Assembly (NCBI RefSeq): GCF_028553785.1
Contig: NZ_CP067136.1
Coordinates: 1,674,001-1,738,000, forward strand
Direction: 5' to 3'
DNA: 64,000 bases
Source of the DNA: Paracoccus fistulariae
Lineage (GTDB): Bacteria; Pseudomonadota; Alphaproteobacteria; Rhodobacterales; Rhodobacteraceae
Each line of letters opens with the position of its first letter. Positions within the stretch are counted from its first letter, which is position 1. Shown here piece by piece: positions 1-8,616 of this stretch. The notes beneath the pieces were generated by a model. The model did not search any database and was not told where the DNA came from. It saw nothing but the letters and a program-made list of their open reading frames with translations. The position numbers and the translations under genes are program-made.

Positions 1-118
1 AGGGGGAAACCTTGGTCAAAGGCCAAGTATTGCAACTATATCGAGCATAGGCGCCACTGATGGTGGGAGTTTCAGATCTTCGCAATGCTGTCTTTGCAAT
101 GTTACATGGCCTGCTGTG

Positions 119-2482
119 TCACAGATCGACCCGTTTCAGCCGTAGCGCGTTGGCGATGACGGACACCGAGGACAGCGACATGGCCGCCGCCGCGATCATC
201 GGCGACAGAAGAAGGCCAAAGATCGGATAGAGCAGCCCCGCCGCCACCGGGATGCCGGCGGCGTTGTAGATGAAGGCGAAGAACAGGTTCTGGCGGATAT
301 TGCGCATGGTGGCCACGGCAAGCTTGCGGGCGCGGACGATGCCGGTCAGATCGCCGCCCAGCAGGGTCAGCCCGGCGCTTTCGACCGCCACATCGGCGCC
401 GGTGCCCATTGCGATGCCCACATCCGCCGCCGCAAGGGCTGGCGCATCATTCACCCCGTCGCCCGCCATGGCGACCTTGTCCCCCTTGCCGCGCAGCCCG
501 TCGATCAGGTCCTTCTTACCCTCGGGCAGCATCCCGGCGCGGACCTCGTCGATGCCCAACCGGCTGGCCACGGCCAGCGCCGTGCGTTCATTGTCGCCGG
601 TTGCCATGATCACCTTGATTCCCAGATCATGCAGGTCACGTATCGCCGCCTCGGCCGTTGGCTTGATCGGGTCGGCAACGGCGACAAGCCCCGCCAGCCT
701 GCCATCCAGCGCCACGAACATCGCCGTCTTGCCCTCGCCGCGCAGGCGGTCGGCGGTCTCCTCGCCCGTGTCGCAGTCGATGCCAAGCGACGTCATCAGC
801 GCGTTATTGCCAAGCGCCACATCGCGTCCATCGACCTTGCCAATCACCCCCTTGCCGGTTACGGCCTCGAACTCCTCGCCATTGCCAAGGCTCAGCCCAC
901 GCGCCTTGGCACCCTCGACGATTGCCTCGGCCAGCGGGTGTTCGGAGGCGCGTTCCAGCGCGGCGGCGGCGGCCAGCAACTCATCCTCGGGCACATCGCC
1001 GAAGCTGGTCACATCGGTCAGTGCAGGCTTGCCTTCGGTCAGCGTGCCGGTCTTGTCGACGATCAGCGTATCGACATCGGCCATCAGTTCCAGCGCCTCG
1101 GCATTCTTGACCAGCACGCCGGCCTGCGCGCCGCGTCCCGCTGCCGTGGTGATGGAAATCGGCGTCGCCAGCCCAAGCGCACAGGGACAGGCAATGATCA
1201 GCACCGAGACCGCAGATGCGACGGCAAAGACATAGGACGGGCTGGGACCGAAGATCAGCCAGACGACAAAGGCCGCGATGGCGATCACCACCACCGCCGG
1301 CACGAAGATTGCCGAGACCCGATCAGCCAGCCCCTGAATCGGCGCCTTGGACCGCCGCGCCCCGGCCACCATCTGGACGATCTGCGACAGAACCGTATCG
1401 GCGCCGACATCTGTGGCGCGGATCGCCAGCGTCCCGTTCTTGTTGATCGTGCCGCCGGTCACGCGATCGCCCTGCACCTTCTCGACCGGCACCGGCTCGC
1501 CCGTGATCATGCTTTCGTCTAAGGACGACCGCCCCTCGACCACCTCGCCATCCACCGGCACGCTGTCTCCGGGACGCACGCGCAAGAGATCCCCGGCCAC
1601 GATGTTTTCCAGCGGCGCGTCATATTCGCTGCCATCGGGCAGGATGCGCCGCGCCGTCTTGGGTGCCAGATCCATCAGCGCCCGGATCGCATCGCCGGTG
1701 CGTTCCCGCGCCCTGAGTTCCAGAACCTGTCCGACAAAGACCAGGGCAACGATGACCACGGCAGCCTCGTAATAGGTGCCGACCATGCCGCCCATCCGGT
1801 ATTCTTCGGGAAAGATGCCCGGCAGGAAGGTCGCAAACAGCGAATAGAGATAGGCCGCGCCGACCCCCAGCGAGATCAGCGTCCACATGTTCGGCGAGCG
1901 GTTTTTGAAGGAATCCAGCCCGCGCTGAAAGAAGGGCCGCGCCGCCCACAGCACGATGGGCGTAGCCAGCAGGAATTCCAGCCAAGCGGCGGTGCGGTGC
2001 CCGATCCAGTCGCGGACCGGAAAGCCCACCATCTCGCCCATGGTCAAGATCAACAGCGGCACGGCGGCGGCCACGCTGACCCAGAGCCGCCGGGTAAAAT
2101 CGGTCAGTTCATGGCTGGGCTCGTCCGAGGGAATCATCGGCTCCAAGGCCATGCCGCAGATCGGGCAGGCGCCAGGTTCGTCGCGGACGATCTCGGGATG
2201 CATCGGGCAGGTCCACTGCGTGCCTGCCGGGGCGGATTTTTCGACCTTGACCGCCGCGCCCGAGGCGTAGAACCACGGATCGCCGTCGAACTTCGACTGG
2301 CAACCGTCCGAGCAGAAATAGAAGGTCTGTCCCTCATAGTCGCGCTGGCGTGCCTCGGGCTTGATCGTCACCTGCATGCCGCAAACCGGGTCGATGGCCT
2401 TACCGGGATCAGCCTGTGCCGGTGCGCCACCGTGTGTCCCGTGATCGTGATGCCTATGCGAATGATCGTGCTTGTGGTCCAT
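119..2482 (-). CDS. copA: Copper-exporting P1B-type ATPase
   Basis: Membrane ATPase that pumps Cu(I) out of the cytoplasm. The 787 residues open with a His-rich tail (about 1-20), then a YHS metal-binding domain with DPVCGM (about 31-75), a heavy-metal-binding domain with CPMHPE and CPICGM (about 91-115), and paired transmembrane helices. The CPC motif of copper ATPases ([11 protein letters not shown]), the phosphorylation site DKTGTLT and GDGVNDAP are all intact. The start is an ATG behind GGGAGAG. It diverges from a CsoR-type repressor with two inverted repeats between them, so copper-induced expression is likely. YHS plus heavy-metal domains instead of the classical HMA domain are common in this subgroup. 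Silver export is an alternative activity. Confidence 0.95.
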   Translation of the reverse strand: MDHKHDHSHRHHDHGTHGGAPAQADPGKAIDPVCGMQVTIKPEARQRDYEGQTFYFCSDGCQSKFDGDPWFYASGAAVKVEKSAPAGTQWTCPMHPEIVRDEPGACPICGMALEPMIPSDEPSHELTDFTRRLWVSVAAAVPLLILTMGEMVGFPVRDWIGHRTAAWLEFLLATPIVLWAARPFFQRGLDSFKNRSPNMWTLISLGVGAAYLYSLFATFLPGIFPEEYRMGGMVGTYYEAAVVIVALVFVGQVLELRARERTGDAIRALMDLAPKTARRILPDGSEYDAPLENIVAGDLLRVRPGDSVPVDGEVVEGRSSLDESMITGEPVPVEKVQGDRVTGGTINKNGTLAIRATDVGADTVLSQIVQMVAGARRSKAPIQGLADRVSAIFVPAVVVIAIAAFVVWLIFGPSPSYVFAVASAVSVLIIACPCALGLATPISITTAAGRGAQAGVLVKNAEALELMADVDTLIVDKTGTLTEGKPALTDVTSFGDVPEDELLAAAAALERASEHPLAEAIVEGAKARGLSLGNGEEFEAVTGKGVIGKVDGRDVALGNNALMTSLGIDCDTGEETADRLRGEGKTAMFVALDGRLAGLVAVADPIKPTAEAAIRDLHDLGIKVIMATGDNERTALAVASRLGIDEVRAGMLPEGKKDLIDGLRGKGDKVAMAGDGVNDAPALAAADVGIAMGTGADVAVESAGLTLLGGDLTGIVRARKLAVATMRNIRQNLFFAFIYNAAGIPVAAGLLYPIFGLLLSPMIAAAAMSLSSVSVIANALRLKRVDL

Positions 2483-2498
2483 GACTCTCTCCCGGCAG

Positions 2499-2548
2499 AT
2501 ACCTATAGGGGGTATATCAGACTTGCTCTATACCCCTTGAGGGTATAG
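2499..2548. promoter_or_regulatory. Pair of CsoR-type operator inverted repeats
   Basis: Two dyads lie between the divergent copper ATPase and the regulator gene. The first, 2499-2515, has ATACC/GGTAT arms around a 7-nt centre. The second, 2528-2548, is a perfect 8-bp repeat CTATACCC/GGGTATAG around CTTGA. The TACCC/GGGTA core is the operator type described for CsoR repressors. One dyad faces each promoter, so autoregulation of the repressor together with control of the pump is the simple reading. Confidence 0.7.
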
Positions 2549-2582
2549 CACAAGCTGCAGATGTTGAAGTTCGGAGCCCTCC

Positions 2583-2864
2583 TTGGCGCATGACAAGCAG
2601 AACCGAGACGCGATCCTGAAGCGGCTTTCCCGCCTGAACGGTCAGGTGCAGGGCGTGTCGCGCATGGTCGAGGACGGGCGCTATTGCGTCGATATCCTGA
2701 ACCAGACCGCCGCCATCCGCTCGGCCCTGCGCGGGGTCGAGCGCCTTTTGATCGAGGATCATGCGCGAAGCTGCATGGAAGACGCGATCCAATCTGGCGA
2801 TCAGGACCGGCAGAGGGTGATGTTCCGTGAGGTGGTTGAATTGATGGACAAGGTGCGCGACTGA
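2583..2864 (+). CDS. csoR: CsoR/RcnR-family metal-sensing repressor
   Basis: All-helical copper-responsive repressor of 93 residues, the usual family length. Cys35, His60 and Cys64 (RYC...DHARSC) match the Cys-His-Cys ligand set of CsoR, which supports Cu(I) over formaldehyde or nickel sensing. The frame begins at TTG; the nearby ATGs are in other frames. It is divergent from the copper ATPase, with two operator-like repeats between them, and its stop codon overlaps the start of the next gene (ATGA), indicating translational coupling. Copper binding would release the operator and derepress the pump. FrmR-like specificity cannot be fully excluded. Confidence 0.88.
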   Translation: MAHDKQNRDAILKRLSRLNGQVQGVSRMVEDGRYCVDILNQTAAIRSALRGVERLLIEDHARSCMEDAIQSGDQDRQRVMFREVVELMDKVRD

Positions 2865-3187
2865 TGCGGTTCCTGCTGTCGGCCCTGCTTGCTGTCATGC
2901 TGGCGGTGACGATGCCGCTGGCCCTGACCGGCGCCGCAACGGCGGAAGCGTCGCAGACGGCCTCGATAGCCGAAACATCCGTGCCGCCGGCCGCGCATGA
3001 ATGCTGTACCCCACAGCCGGACTCTCAGCATGGCGACTGCACAGCCTGTGCCGCCATCGGCCATGCCGAAGTCACGCCGAACGCGGCCCGTTTGCCACGC
3101 CGCATCCGGCACATTCCCGCGTTGCAGGATATGAAATCCGCCAGGCCGCGTTTGCCGCTGCCCCCTCCGCGACCCGTTGCTCTCTGA
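2864..3187 (+). CDS. Small secreted Cys/His protein in copper operon
   Basis: A 107-residue protein whose start overlaps the repressor stop codon. It has a clear signal peptide (hydrophobic residues about 3-20, cleavage likely after ATA near 27). The mature part carries closely spaced Cys and His residues (HECC, then HGDCTAC), which could bind a metal ion. It resembles the small periplasmic proteins often encoded beside copper genes, but I do not recognise a named family with confidence. The basic, Pro-rich tail appears disordered. Position suggests a role in periplasmic copper handling; this is inference. Confidence 0.7.
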   Translation: MRFLLSALLAVMLAVTMPLALTGAATAEASQTASIAETSVPPAAHECCTPQPDSQHGDCTACAAIGHAEVTPNAARLPRRIRHIPALQDMKSARPRLPLPPPRPVAL

Positions 3188-3281
3188 CGCCGCCTGGCCC
3201 GATGGGCCTGCAAGCTGATCAATTGCGCCACGAGAGGGGCGAATGCCCCTACGGCGCGCAATATCCTGAAGGACATCAGAT

Positions 3282-3761
3282 ATGAGCAATCCCAATTTCT
3301 CGCGTCGCGGGGCGATCCTGGCGGTCGCGGCGATGCTGTCGACAACCTCTACCCTTGCCTTTGCCGCCACCGGCTCGGACGAAAAGCCGAACCTGCTGAG
3401 CATCACCAAGGACCCCGGCTGCGGCTGCTGCGGCGCCTGGGCCGATCTGGCCATCGAGGCGGGGTTCGAGGTCGAGACGACCGAAACCGGCGATTATGTC
3501 GGCATGAAGCGTGACGCCGCTGTGCCCGAAAACCTGTGGTCCTGCCACACGACCCGGATTGTCGGCTATATCGTCGAGGGCCATGTGCCCTTCGCGGCCA
3601 TCAGGCAGCTTCTGGAACAGCGCCCCGATATTACCGGAATCGCCGTGCCGGGGATGCCCGCCGGATCGCCGGGAATGGGCGGCGAGGTCGAGGCCACCGC
3701 CGAGGTCATCGCCTGGGGCGGCATTGCCGGCGATGGGCGCGCCTTTCCGCTGGACGGGTAG
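3282..3761 (+). CDS. DUF411 metal-binding periplasmic protein
   Basis: A 159-residue DUF411 protein. An N-terminal SRRG followed by a hydrophobic stretch (residues about 4-29) looks like a Tat or Sec signal. The mature domain starts with DPGCGCCGAW, the conserved Cys cluster, and continues with SCHTT and a GMPAGSPGM-type end. DUF411 proteins recur in copper-resistance clusters and are assumed to bind Cu in the periplasm; the biochemical role is not established. It lies 94 nt after the small secreted protein and 3 nt before the cytochrome gene, so it probably shares their transcript. Confidence 0.88.
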   Translation: MSNPNFSRRGAILAVAAMLSTTSTLAFAATGSDEKPNLLSITKDPGCGCCGAWADLAIEAGFEVETTETGDYVGMKRDAAVPENLWSCHTTRIVGYIVEGHVPFAAIRQLLEQRPDITGIAVPGMPAGSPGMGGEVEATAEVIAWGGIAGDGRAFPLDG

Positions 3762-3764
3762 CAG

Positions 3765-4220
3765 ATGACGCGCTACGCACTCATCCTCGTCGCAGCGGCC
3801 GGTCTGGCCGCTGCGATCCTGATACTATGGCGCGGCAGCGGGGCCACCGGAACAGCCGCGCAGGATCAGGCCGTGATAACGCTTGGCCAGCGGCTCTACG
3901 CCGAAAACTGCGCCAGTTGCCACGGCGCCGATCTGGAAGGCCAGCCGGACTGGCAGACCCCGCTCGCAAATGGCCGCTATCCGGCGCCCCCGCATGACGA
4001 GACCGGCCACACCTGGCATCATGCCGACGCGCTGCTGCAACAGATCATCCGTCACGGCACCGCCGCCGTGGTCGGGGATGGCTATGAAAGCGACATGCCC
4101 GGTTTCGGCGATGTCATGAGTGACGCCGAAATTGCCGCCGTTCTGGCCTATATCAAATCTACCTGGCCGGAACGCGAGGGCGCAATCCAGAGCCGCATTA
4201 CCAAGGACAGCGCGCCGTGA
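3765..4220 (+). CDS. Membrane-anchored c-type cytochrome
   Basis: A 151-residue class I cytochrome c. An uncleaved signal anchor (residues about 4-21) is followed by one haem site CASCH (Cys49, Cys52, His53) and a likely axial methionine in DMPGF (Met111). It starts 3 nt after the DUF411 stop codon. Its neighbours are copper genes, so it may pass electrons from periplasmic copper oxidation or a reductase to the respiratory chain. That partner role is inferred from context only. The domain resembles small cytochromes of the cytochrome-oxidase/SoxX type; no catalytic domain is attached. Confidence 0.88.
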   Translation: MTRYALILVAAAGLAAAILILWRGSGATGTAAQDQAVITLGQRLYAENCASCHGADLEGQPDWQTPLANGRYPAPPHDETGHTWHHADALLQQIIRHGTAAVVGDGYESDMPGFGDVMSDAEIAAVLAYIKSTWPEREGAIQSRITKDSAP

Positions 4221-4258
4221 CACCCCGGCGCATCACCACCATAGCCAAGGAGTTTCCC

Positions 4259-4531
4259 ATGCAGAAAAGAACCGCCGCCATCGTCCTGACGCTCCTCATC
4301 CTCGCCGGATGCGCAGCCCAGACGCCCGATATCGCCGCCGAGGAGGCCTCGCCCTATCCGATCCCAAACGAGGTCGTCGCCATTGCCGGCCCTAACCAGG
4401 ACCTGACCACGGCGCGCCTCGACCCGGCGGATGACTGCTATTGGTACTACCACGCAGGTCCGGTCGAAACGACGCTGGTGCCGCTGCGGGCCGCGAATGG
4501 CAACCAAATCTGCAACGCAAAACCGGTCTGA
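4259..4531 (+). CDS. Small outer-membrane-type lipoprotein
   Basis: A 90-residue lipoprotein. The ATG is 6 nt after an AAGGAG ribosome site, which decides the start over an in-frame upstream ATG that overlaps the cytochrome gene. The signal ends in a lipobox LAGC. The mature part contains DDCYWYYHAGPVETT and one further Cys near the end (QICNAKP), so a single disulfide is possible. No family is recognised. It is the last plus-strand gene of the copper cluster and faces the L,D-transpeptidase gene across a hairpin. Confidence 0.75.
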   Translation: MQKRTAAIVLTLLILAGCAAQTPDIAAEEASPYPIPNEVVAIAGPNQDLTTARLDPADDCYWYYHAGPVETTLVPLRAANGNQICNAKPV

Positions 4532-4544
4532 CCCATCAGGATCG

Positions 4545-4589
4545 CCGGAGGGCAGCAGACTAGCTTATCGTTGTCACGCTGCCCTCCGG
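4545..4589. terminator. Convergent hairpin between lipoprotein and L,D-transpeptidase genes
   Basis: A perfect 12-bp inverted repeat CCGGAGGGCAGC/GCTGCCCTCCGG with a 21-nt loop spans the ends of two converging genes; the right arm lies inside the transpeptidase coding end. There is no strong T-run on either side. It may stop or stabilise transcripts from both directions. Confidence 0.4.
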
Positions 4590-5210
4590 TGAATAGAGAT
4601 AGGCGGTCGAACCGATCTGGACCCGCGGGTAGAGCCCGTTGATATGGGCCATGACCATGCGGACGCAGCCGGAACTGGCGCGGCTGCCGATCGAGGTTGG
4701 AAACGGCGTGCCGTGAATGCGCAGATAGGTATCGCGGTCGCCGAGATAGAGATACAGCGCACGCGAACCCAGAGCGTTCCGAGGGCCGGGTTCCATGCCG
4801 TCCTCATATTGCGCATAGACCTCGGGTTCGCGCTCGATCATGTTGCGCGTCGGGGTCCAATGCGGCCATTCGGCCTTGCGCTTGATCGTATAAGTGCCCG
4901 GCTCGTAAAGATCGCCCCTGCCGATGGCCACGCCGTAACGCATCGCCGTGCCGCCCTCTTCGATGTGATAAAGGTATCGGGCCACCGCATCGACATGAAT
5001 GTCGCCCGGCACCAGCCCTGCGTTCGCAGTGACTCGCTGCGGCAGGTAACGCGCGTGCAGTCCCCAGGGATTGGGACCACCGGCCTCGACCTCGGCATCC
5101 CAAGCGGCCTTTTGCGCCGCGTCGGGCCAGGTTGAGGCCATGACCGGCGTGGCGGCGGCCGCCGAAAACAGCGCCGTCGTCGTGCGGATGAAATGTCTGC
5201 GTGTCAGCAT
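4560..5210 (-). CDS. L,D-transpeptidase (YkuD domain)
   Basis: A 216-residue periplasmic enzyme that forms 3-3 peptidoglycan cross-links or attaches proteins to the wall. The N-terminus has a basic RRHFIRT stretch and a hydrophobic signal ending near MAS (about 26). The YkuD catalytic signature is complete: His166 in RIHGT, then Ser180-Gly-Cys182-Val-Arg184. Short single-domain members of this type are common in Rhodobacterales. It sits downstream of DUF305, DsbA and multicopper-oxidase genes on the same strand, which fits copper-induced wall remodelling, an idea drawn from context. Confidence 0.9.
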   Translation of the reverse strand: MLTRRHFIRTTTALFSAAAATPVMASTWPDAAQKAAWDAEVEAGGPNPWGLHARYLPQRVTANAGLVPGDIHVDAVARYLYHIEEGGTAMRYGVAIGRGDLYEPGTYTIKRKAEWPHWTPTRNMIEREPEVYAQYEDGMEPGPRNALGSRALYLYLGDRDTYLRIHGTPFPTSIGSRASSGCVRMVMAHINGLYPRVQIGSTAYLYSPEGSVTTIS

Positions 5211-5291
5211 GTGATTGCTCCTTGTCCTTTCCTTGTATCTTCAGATGGAAGCGGCAAGCGCAGCGACTTCTGCGATTGCCGTGCCGTATCT

Positions 5292-5813
5292 TCAGCGCCC
5301 ATCGACCTCTGGCGTCGCCGCTGGCCCGCCTTCCAGATCGGCGATCAGCGCCTTCATTTCCGCGATTTCCAGAGTCTGCGCCTCGATGATGCTGTCCGCC
5401 AGCGCCCGGACGCGAGGATCCGAGATATCCGCACGGGTGGATGTCAGGATCGCAATGGAATGATGCGGAATCATCGCCTTCATCCAGGCGGTATCATCGA
5501 CCGTTGCCTGACTGCGGACCAGAAACAGGCCAAGCGCAAATGCCAGAATCGAAACGCCCGCGACGATCAAATTGGCACGCGGACTGCGATACATCCCCAG
5601 CATGAAGGCCAACATGATCAGCGCCATGGCACCGCCCATGTAGAGCGCCATCCACATCCGGGTCTGGCTGAAAAAGACGTGATCGATCGCCCAGGTGTTC
5701 AGATACATCAACCCGAACATGATGACCGTCGAGGTGACGATCATCGCCGCAAAACGGCCATAGCTTCCGCCGCTCAGGCTTCCGTGGCTGTTGTGTTGAT
5801 CAGAATGATCCAT
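5292..5813 (-). CDS. DUF305-family membrane protein
   Basis: A 173-residue protein with a His-rich N-terminus (MDHSDQHNSH) and three predicted membrane helices (about 21-43, 52-74, 80-99). A short periplasmic helical domain follows, with the DUF305 signature MIPHHSIAI (His117, His118) and a conserved helix ending in EIAEMKALI. DUF305 proteins cluster with copper oxidases and P-type ATPases and are proposed to bind metal. It follows the DsbA-like gene on the same strand and probably belongs to the same operon. Confidence 0.85.
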   Translation of the reverse strand: MDHSDQHNSHGSLSGGSYGRFAAMIVTSTVIMFGLMYLNTWAIDHVFFSQTRMWMALYMGGAMALIMLAFMLGMYRSPRANLIVAGVSILAFALGLFLVRSQATVDDTAWMKAMIPHHSIAILTSTRADISDPRVRALADSIIEAQTLEIAEMKALIADLEGGPAATPEVDGR

Positions 5814-5837
5814 GACGTTGTCCTTTCGTGAAATTTG

Positions 5838-6452
5838 TCAGTTCCGGCGCGAGGCCGCGACCAGTTCGGCCAGTTCCGACGATGAAATCGCTCCAAAGCG
5901 CGAATCTGATCCGGCTATAAAGGTTGGTGTGCCGGCCAAACCCATCGCCTCGGCCAGCCCATTGGACTGCTGGATATGCTGAGCAATCTCCGGGCTGTCC
6001 ATGTCGCGCTGTAATTGCTGGGTGTTCAACCCTATAGATCGCGCAACACGCAGGACACCGGCCTTTTCAGCCCGGGGTTTCTGCCCCATCAGGGCGCGAT
6101 GAAAGTCGGCGTAGCGGCCCTGCTTGCGCGAAGCCAGCGCTGCGCGGGCCGCGAAAACCGAACCCTCGCCAAAGACCGGCCATTCCCGCATCACCATCCG
6201 CAACCCGGGATCAGCTGCGAGAACCGCATCGATCACCGGCATCATCGCGCGGCAGAATTGGCAGTTGTAATCGAAGAACTCGATCAAAGTTGCATCGCCG
6301 TCAGGATTGCCGAAGATCGGGGCATTCGCGTCACGTTCAAGCTGCCTGCGGAACTCGGGTGGCAGCGAATGCCCGGCCCACGCCAGACGAGGAGCAATGG
6401 CCATCGTCGGGGCCGCGAGCGCCAGGGTCAGGATCATGCGTCGCTGATACAT
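5838..6452 (-). CDS. DsbA-family thiol-disulfide oxidoreductase
   Basis: A 204-residue thioredoxin-fold protein with a signal peptide (about 1-26) and the active site CQFC (Cys64-Cys67) in FFDYNCQFCR. A cis-Pro loop is visible in GLAGTPTFIAG, near the C-terminus. It probably forms or repairs disulfides in periplasmic proteins, a need that rises under copper stress, as with ScsC-type proteins. It lies 13 nt after the multicopper oxidase stop codon on the same strand. The substrate is not readable from sequence. Confidence 0.9.
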   Translation of the reverse strand: MYQRRMILTLALAAPTMAIAPRLAWAGHSLPPEFRRQLERDANAPIFGNPDGDATLIEFFDYNCQFCRAMMPVIDAVLAADPGLRMVMREWPVFGEGSVFAARAALASRKQGRYADFHRALMGQKPRAEKAGVLRVARSIGLNTQQLQRDMDSPEIAQHIQQSNGLAEAMGLAGTPTFIAGSDSRFGAISSSELAELVAASRRN

Positions 6453-6465
6453 GGTGCTTCCCCCC

Positions 6466-7962
6466 TCACGCCGAGACCGCGAAAGTCGTCATCATGCCGC
6501 TGGCAAGATGCGGCATGTGGTGACAATGCAGCATCCACTCCGCCGCCTCGCCCGCATCCAGCGCCACCGTGACCATTGACATGGGCGGCACATAGACCGT
6601 GTCGCGCAAAGCACCGGCGAACCGCTTGCCATTGAGGGCGACGACCTGAAAATGATGGCCGTGCAGATGCATCGGATGGCCCATCATCGACATGTTGTGA
6701 AACATGATCTCGACCCGCTGACCCGATTTGGCCGCAACCGGAATTCGGTCCTCGAACACACGGTCATTGATGGTCCAGCGATAGGGCTGCATCTGCCCGC
6801 CCAGCATCACCATGGGTGAGGCATCGGCAGCACGTTCCGTCAGCGGAGCAACGGCCCGCAAGGCGGCTTCCTGCGCAAGGTCGATATCGAATGCAGGTGC
6901 CGCATCGTCGGCCATTCCGAGAATGACCGGCACGTTGGCGCCAGAAGTGGCAAGGATAAGGCCGGTGCGCTCATGCGCGCCTTCGCGCAGAGCAAGGATC
7001 GGCCAGGCGCCGCCACCGGCGGGCAGGTCAAGTTCGATATCCAGGCGCTGACCCATGGCCAGACCGAAGCGTGTTCCCGGCAAGGGCTGCACCGGCTGGC
7101 CATCCACCGCGACAAGCCGGCCTGGAACCTCGCCGCTGTCGATCCAGAACACCGTGGCAGCAGCCCCATTGATGACCCGCAAAAGGATGCGGCCACCCTT
7201 TTCCACCTGCACGACCTCGGGGTCGCCCAGGGTGCGGTCATTCGCCAGATAAGCGTCGAAATCGAAATCGTTGAGGTCCATCTGCATCCCGCTCATGCCG
7301 GGCATGGACATGCCGCCCATTTCCGACATCCCGTTCATGGCCATACCGCCACCCATTTCATGGCCGACATTGGGATCGTTTGCCTGCGGCATTTCGGTTT
7401 CGGCCGCCTCTTCATGCCCCTTTCCCGAGCGAATTTCGTCCAGCACCTCTTCCGGCGAGCGGAAGGAAAAATCATGCAGGAACATGGTGACCTCTTGCCG
7501 ATCAACTCGCAGATCCCCGGGGCGGCGGACGATCAGGGGTGCGGCCAGTAACTGCATCTCCTGAATGGGCACATGGCTGTGCATCCAGTGCGTGCCTGCT
7601 GCGGCCTCAAAATCATAGCCACGCGTCTCTCCTGGCTGCAGCAGCGGCATCGGCATATCGGGAACGCCGTCCTGCGCGTTCGGCGGGATCTGTCCATGCC
7701 AATGAATGATCGTCGGCTCGGTCAGATCGTTGGTCAGGTCCAGCAGGAAACGCTGGCCGGGGTCCAGAATAAGCCCGGGTGTTCCGTTGCCGTTGATCAG
7801 CCCGAAAACCGTGGCGGCGCGGCCATCGATGTCAAGCGTGCGCGTCGTTGCCTGCAATGCCAGCGCGGCTGGCTGAGCAAAGCCCGCGCGCGGGATGGCA
7901 AAAGCTGCGGCCATGGCAGCGGATGCGGTCAGAAAGCCGCGGCGATTCAGTGTGCAAGTCAT
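6466..7962 (-). CDS. Periplasmic multicopper oxidase (CopA/PcoA type)
   Basis: A 498-residue three-cupredoxin-domain enzyme that oxidises Cu(I) to the less toxic Cu(II) with O2. A Tat signal (NRRGFLTAS) precedes the first copper-ligand block HWHG (His87, His89). Second and third blocks are THWMHSH and HPMHLHGHHF, and the T1/T3 block is HCHHMPHLASGM near residues 479-490. A Met-rich loop (MGGGMAMNGM and similar repeats) in the middle is typical of cuprous oxidases. All ligand motifs are present, so it should be active. The gene follows a small secreted His/Cys protein and precedes DsbA and DUF305 genes. Confidence 0.93.
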   Translation of the reverse strand: MTCTLNRRGFLTASAAMAAAFAIPRAGFAQPAALALQATTRTLDIDGRAATVFGLINGNGTPGLILDPGQRFLLDLTNDLTEPTIIHWHGQIPPNAQDGVPDMPMPLLQPGETRGYDFEAAAGTHWMHSHVPIQEMQLLAAPLIVRRPGDLRVDRQEVTMFLHDFSFRSPEEVLDEIRSGKGHEEAAETEMPQANDPNVGHEMGGGMAMNGMSEMGGMSMPGMSGMQMDLNDFDFDAYLANDRTLGDPEVVQVEKGGRILLRVINGAAATVFWIDSGEVPGRLVAVDGQPVQPLPGTRFGLAMGQRLDIELDLPAGGGAWPILALREGAHERTGLILATSGANVPVILGMADDAAPAFDIDLAQEAALRAVAPLTERAADASPMVMLGGQMQPYRWTINDRVFEDRIPVAAKSGQRVEIMFHNMSMMGHPMHLHGHHFQVVALNGKRFAGALRDTVYVPPMSMVTVALDAGEAAEWMLHCHHMPHLASGMMTTFAVSA

Positions 7963-8031
7963 ATGAATAATCCATCAGACCCCGTAGGGCGAACCATGTT
8001 CGGCACCTTGAAAGGTGCGGCAAGCAAGTGT

Positions 8032-8382
8032 TCAGATGGATTTCGGAGGGCGGTATCCGGGGCCGACCAGAAGGCCCTCACGTGTCTCCGATATAGAGTG
8101 CCATTTCAGCGAATGCTCTGTCTCAACAGGCGCAAGTTGCGCGGCAGCAAGCCAGGGCGTAGGTGCGCCGACACATACAATCGCACAGGCATCGGTCATA
8201 TCGTGCCGAGAGGTTGCCCCCGGAGAGCCGTGCTCATGCCCGCCTTTGTCACCGGGATGGCTGATCGAAGCGACAACGTGATCGGCCGACAGTCCGGCTG
8301 TGCCAGCACTTTGCCCATGCTGCGTCACGCCCGCGAACACGAGCAGGACAACAAGCAGAGAATATATCGCGCGGCACATCAT
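8032..8382 (-). CDS. Small secreted His/Cys protein, first gene of oxidase operon
   Basis: A 116-residue protein with a signal peptide (about 1-23) and a mature part containing His residues (HPGDKGGHEHG, SRHDMTDAC) and one CAIVC pair. Like the small protein behind the repressor gene, it could bind copper in the periplasm. No named family is recognised. It is 69 nt upstream of the multicopper oxidase on the same strand, with a promoter-like sequence ahead of it, so it is probably the first gene of that operon. Confidence 0.65.
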   Translation of the reverse strand: MMCRAIYSLLVVLLVFAGVTQHGQSAGTAGLSADHVVASISHPGDKGGHEHGSPGATSRHDMTDACAIVCVGAPTPWLAAAQLAPVETEHSLKWHSISETREGLLVGPGYRPPKSI

Positions 8383-8414
8383 GTGGTTGAGTTGGAACCG
8401 ATGAAACTAGCTTG

Positions 8415-8443
8415 ACAATACGCAGGACAGGCTCTCGTTGCAA
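8415..8443 (-). promoter_or_regulatory. Probable promoter of the multicopper-oxidase operon
   Basis: On the minus strand TTGCAA (8438-8443) and TATTGT (8415-8420) are separated by 17 nt, a sigma-70-like arrangement about 35 nt before the first gene of the oxidase operon. No recognisable CueR dyad is seen next to it. Confidence 0.4.
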
Positions 8444-8510
8444 TTCACGGTTTAATCAAAAGAGGGTGTAGGTTTCTCCCTTCAGAGCCATTGACCGGCA
8501 GCCCTCCCCC

Positions 8511-8542
8511 GAGGTTCTGCCACCTTCCGCCTCCCCGCCGGT
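8511..8542 (+). repeat. Leader repeat upstream of integrase 1
   Basis: A 32-bp block starting GAGGTT and ending CCCCGCCGGT. It recurs at 10920-10951 with only two mismatches, ahead of the HTH gene of the same prophage. Both copies are followed by a similar GATGCAAG ... GGAGGCA run just before the start codon, so integrase and HTH genes share a duplicated leader. It may be an operator or an integrase arm site. Confidence 0.7.
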
Positions 8543-8616
8543 CTGACCGGCGATGTATGACTTGCCATGCGCGCGAGGCTGAGCCTCATGTGGGATGCAA
8601 GTAGGAGGCACTGGGC

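Noticed and set aside
8383..8616. attL core for prophage 1
   Set aside because: No stretch here was found again by eye after the SRAP gene or near the tRNA fragment. A computed repeat search between 8383-8616 and regions 42934-43046, 47316-47792 and 55044-55240 would decide; an exact match of about 12 bp or more would support a core.
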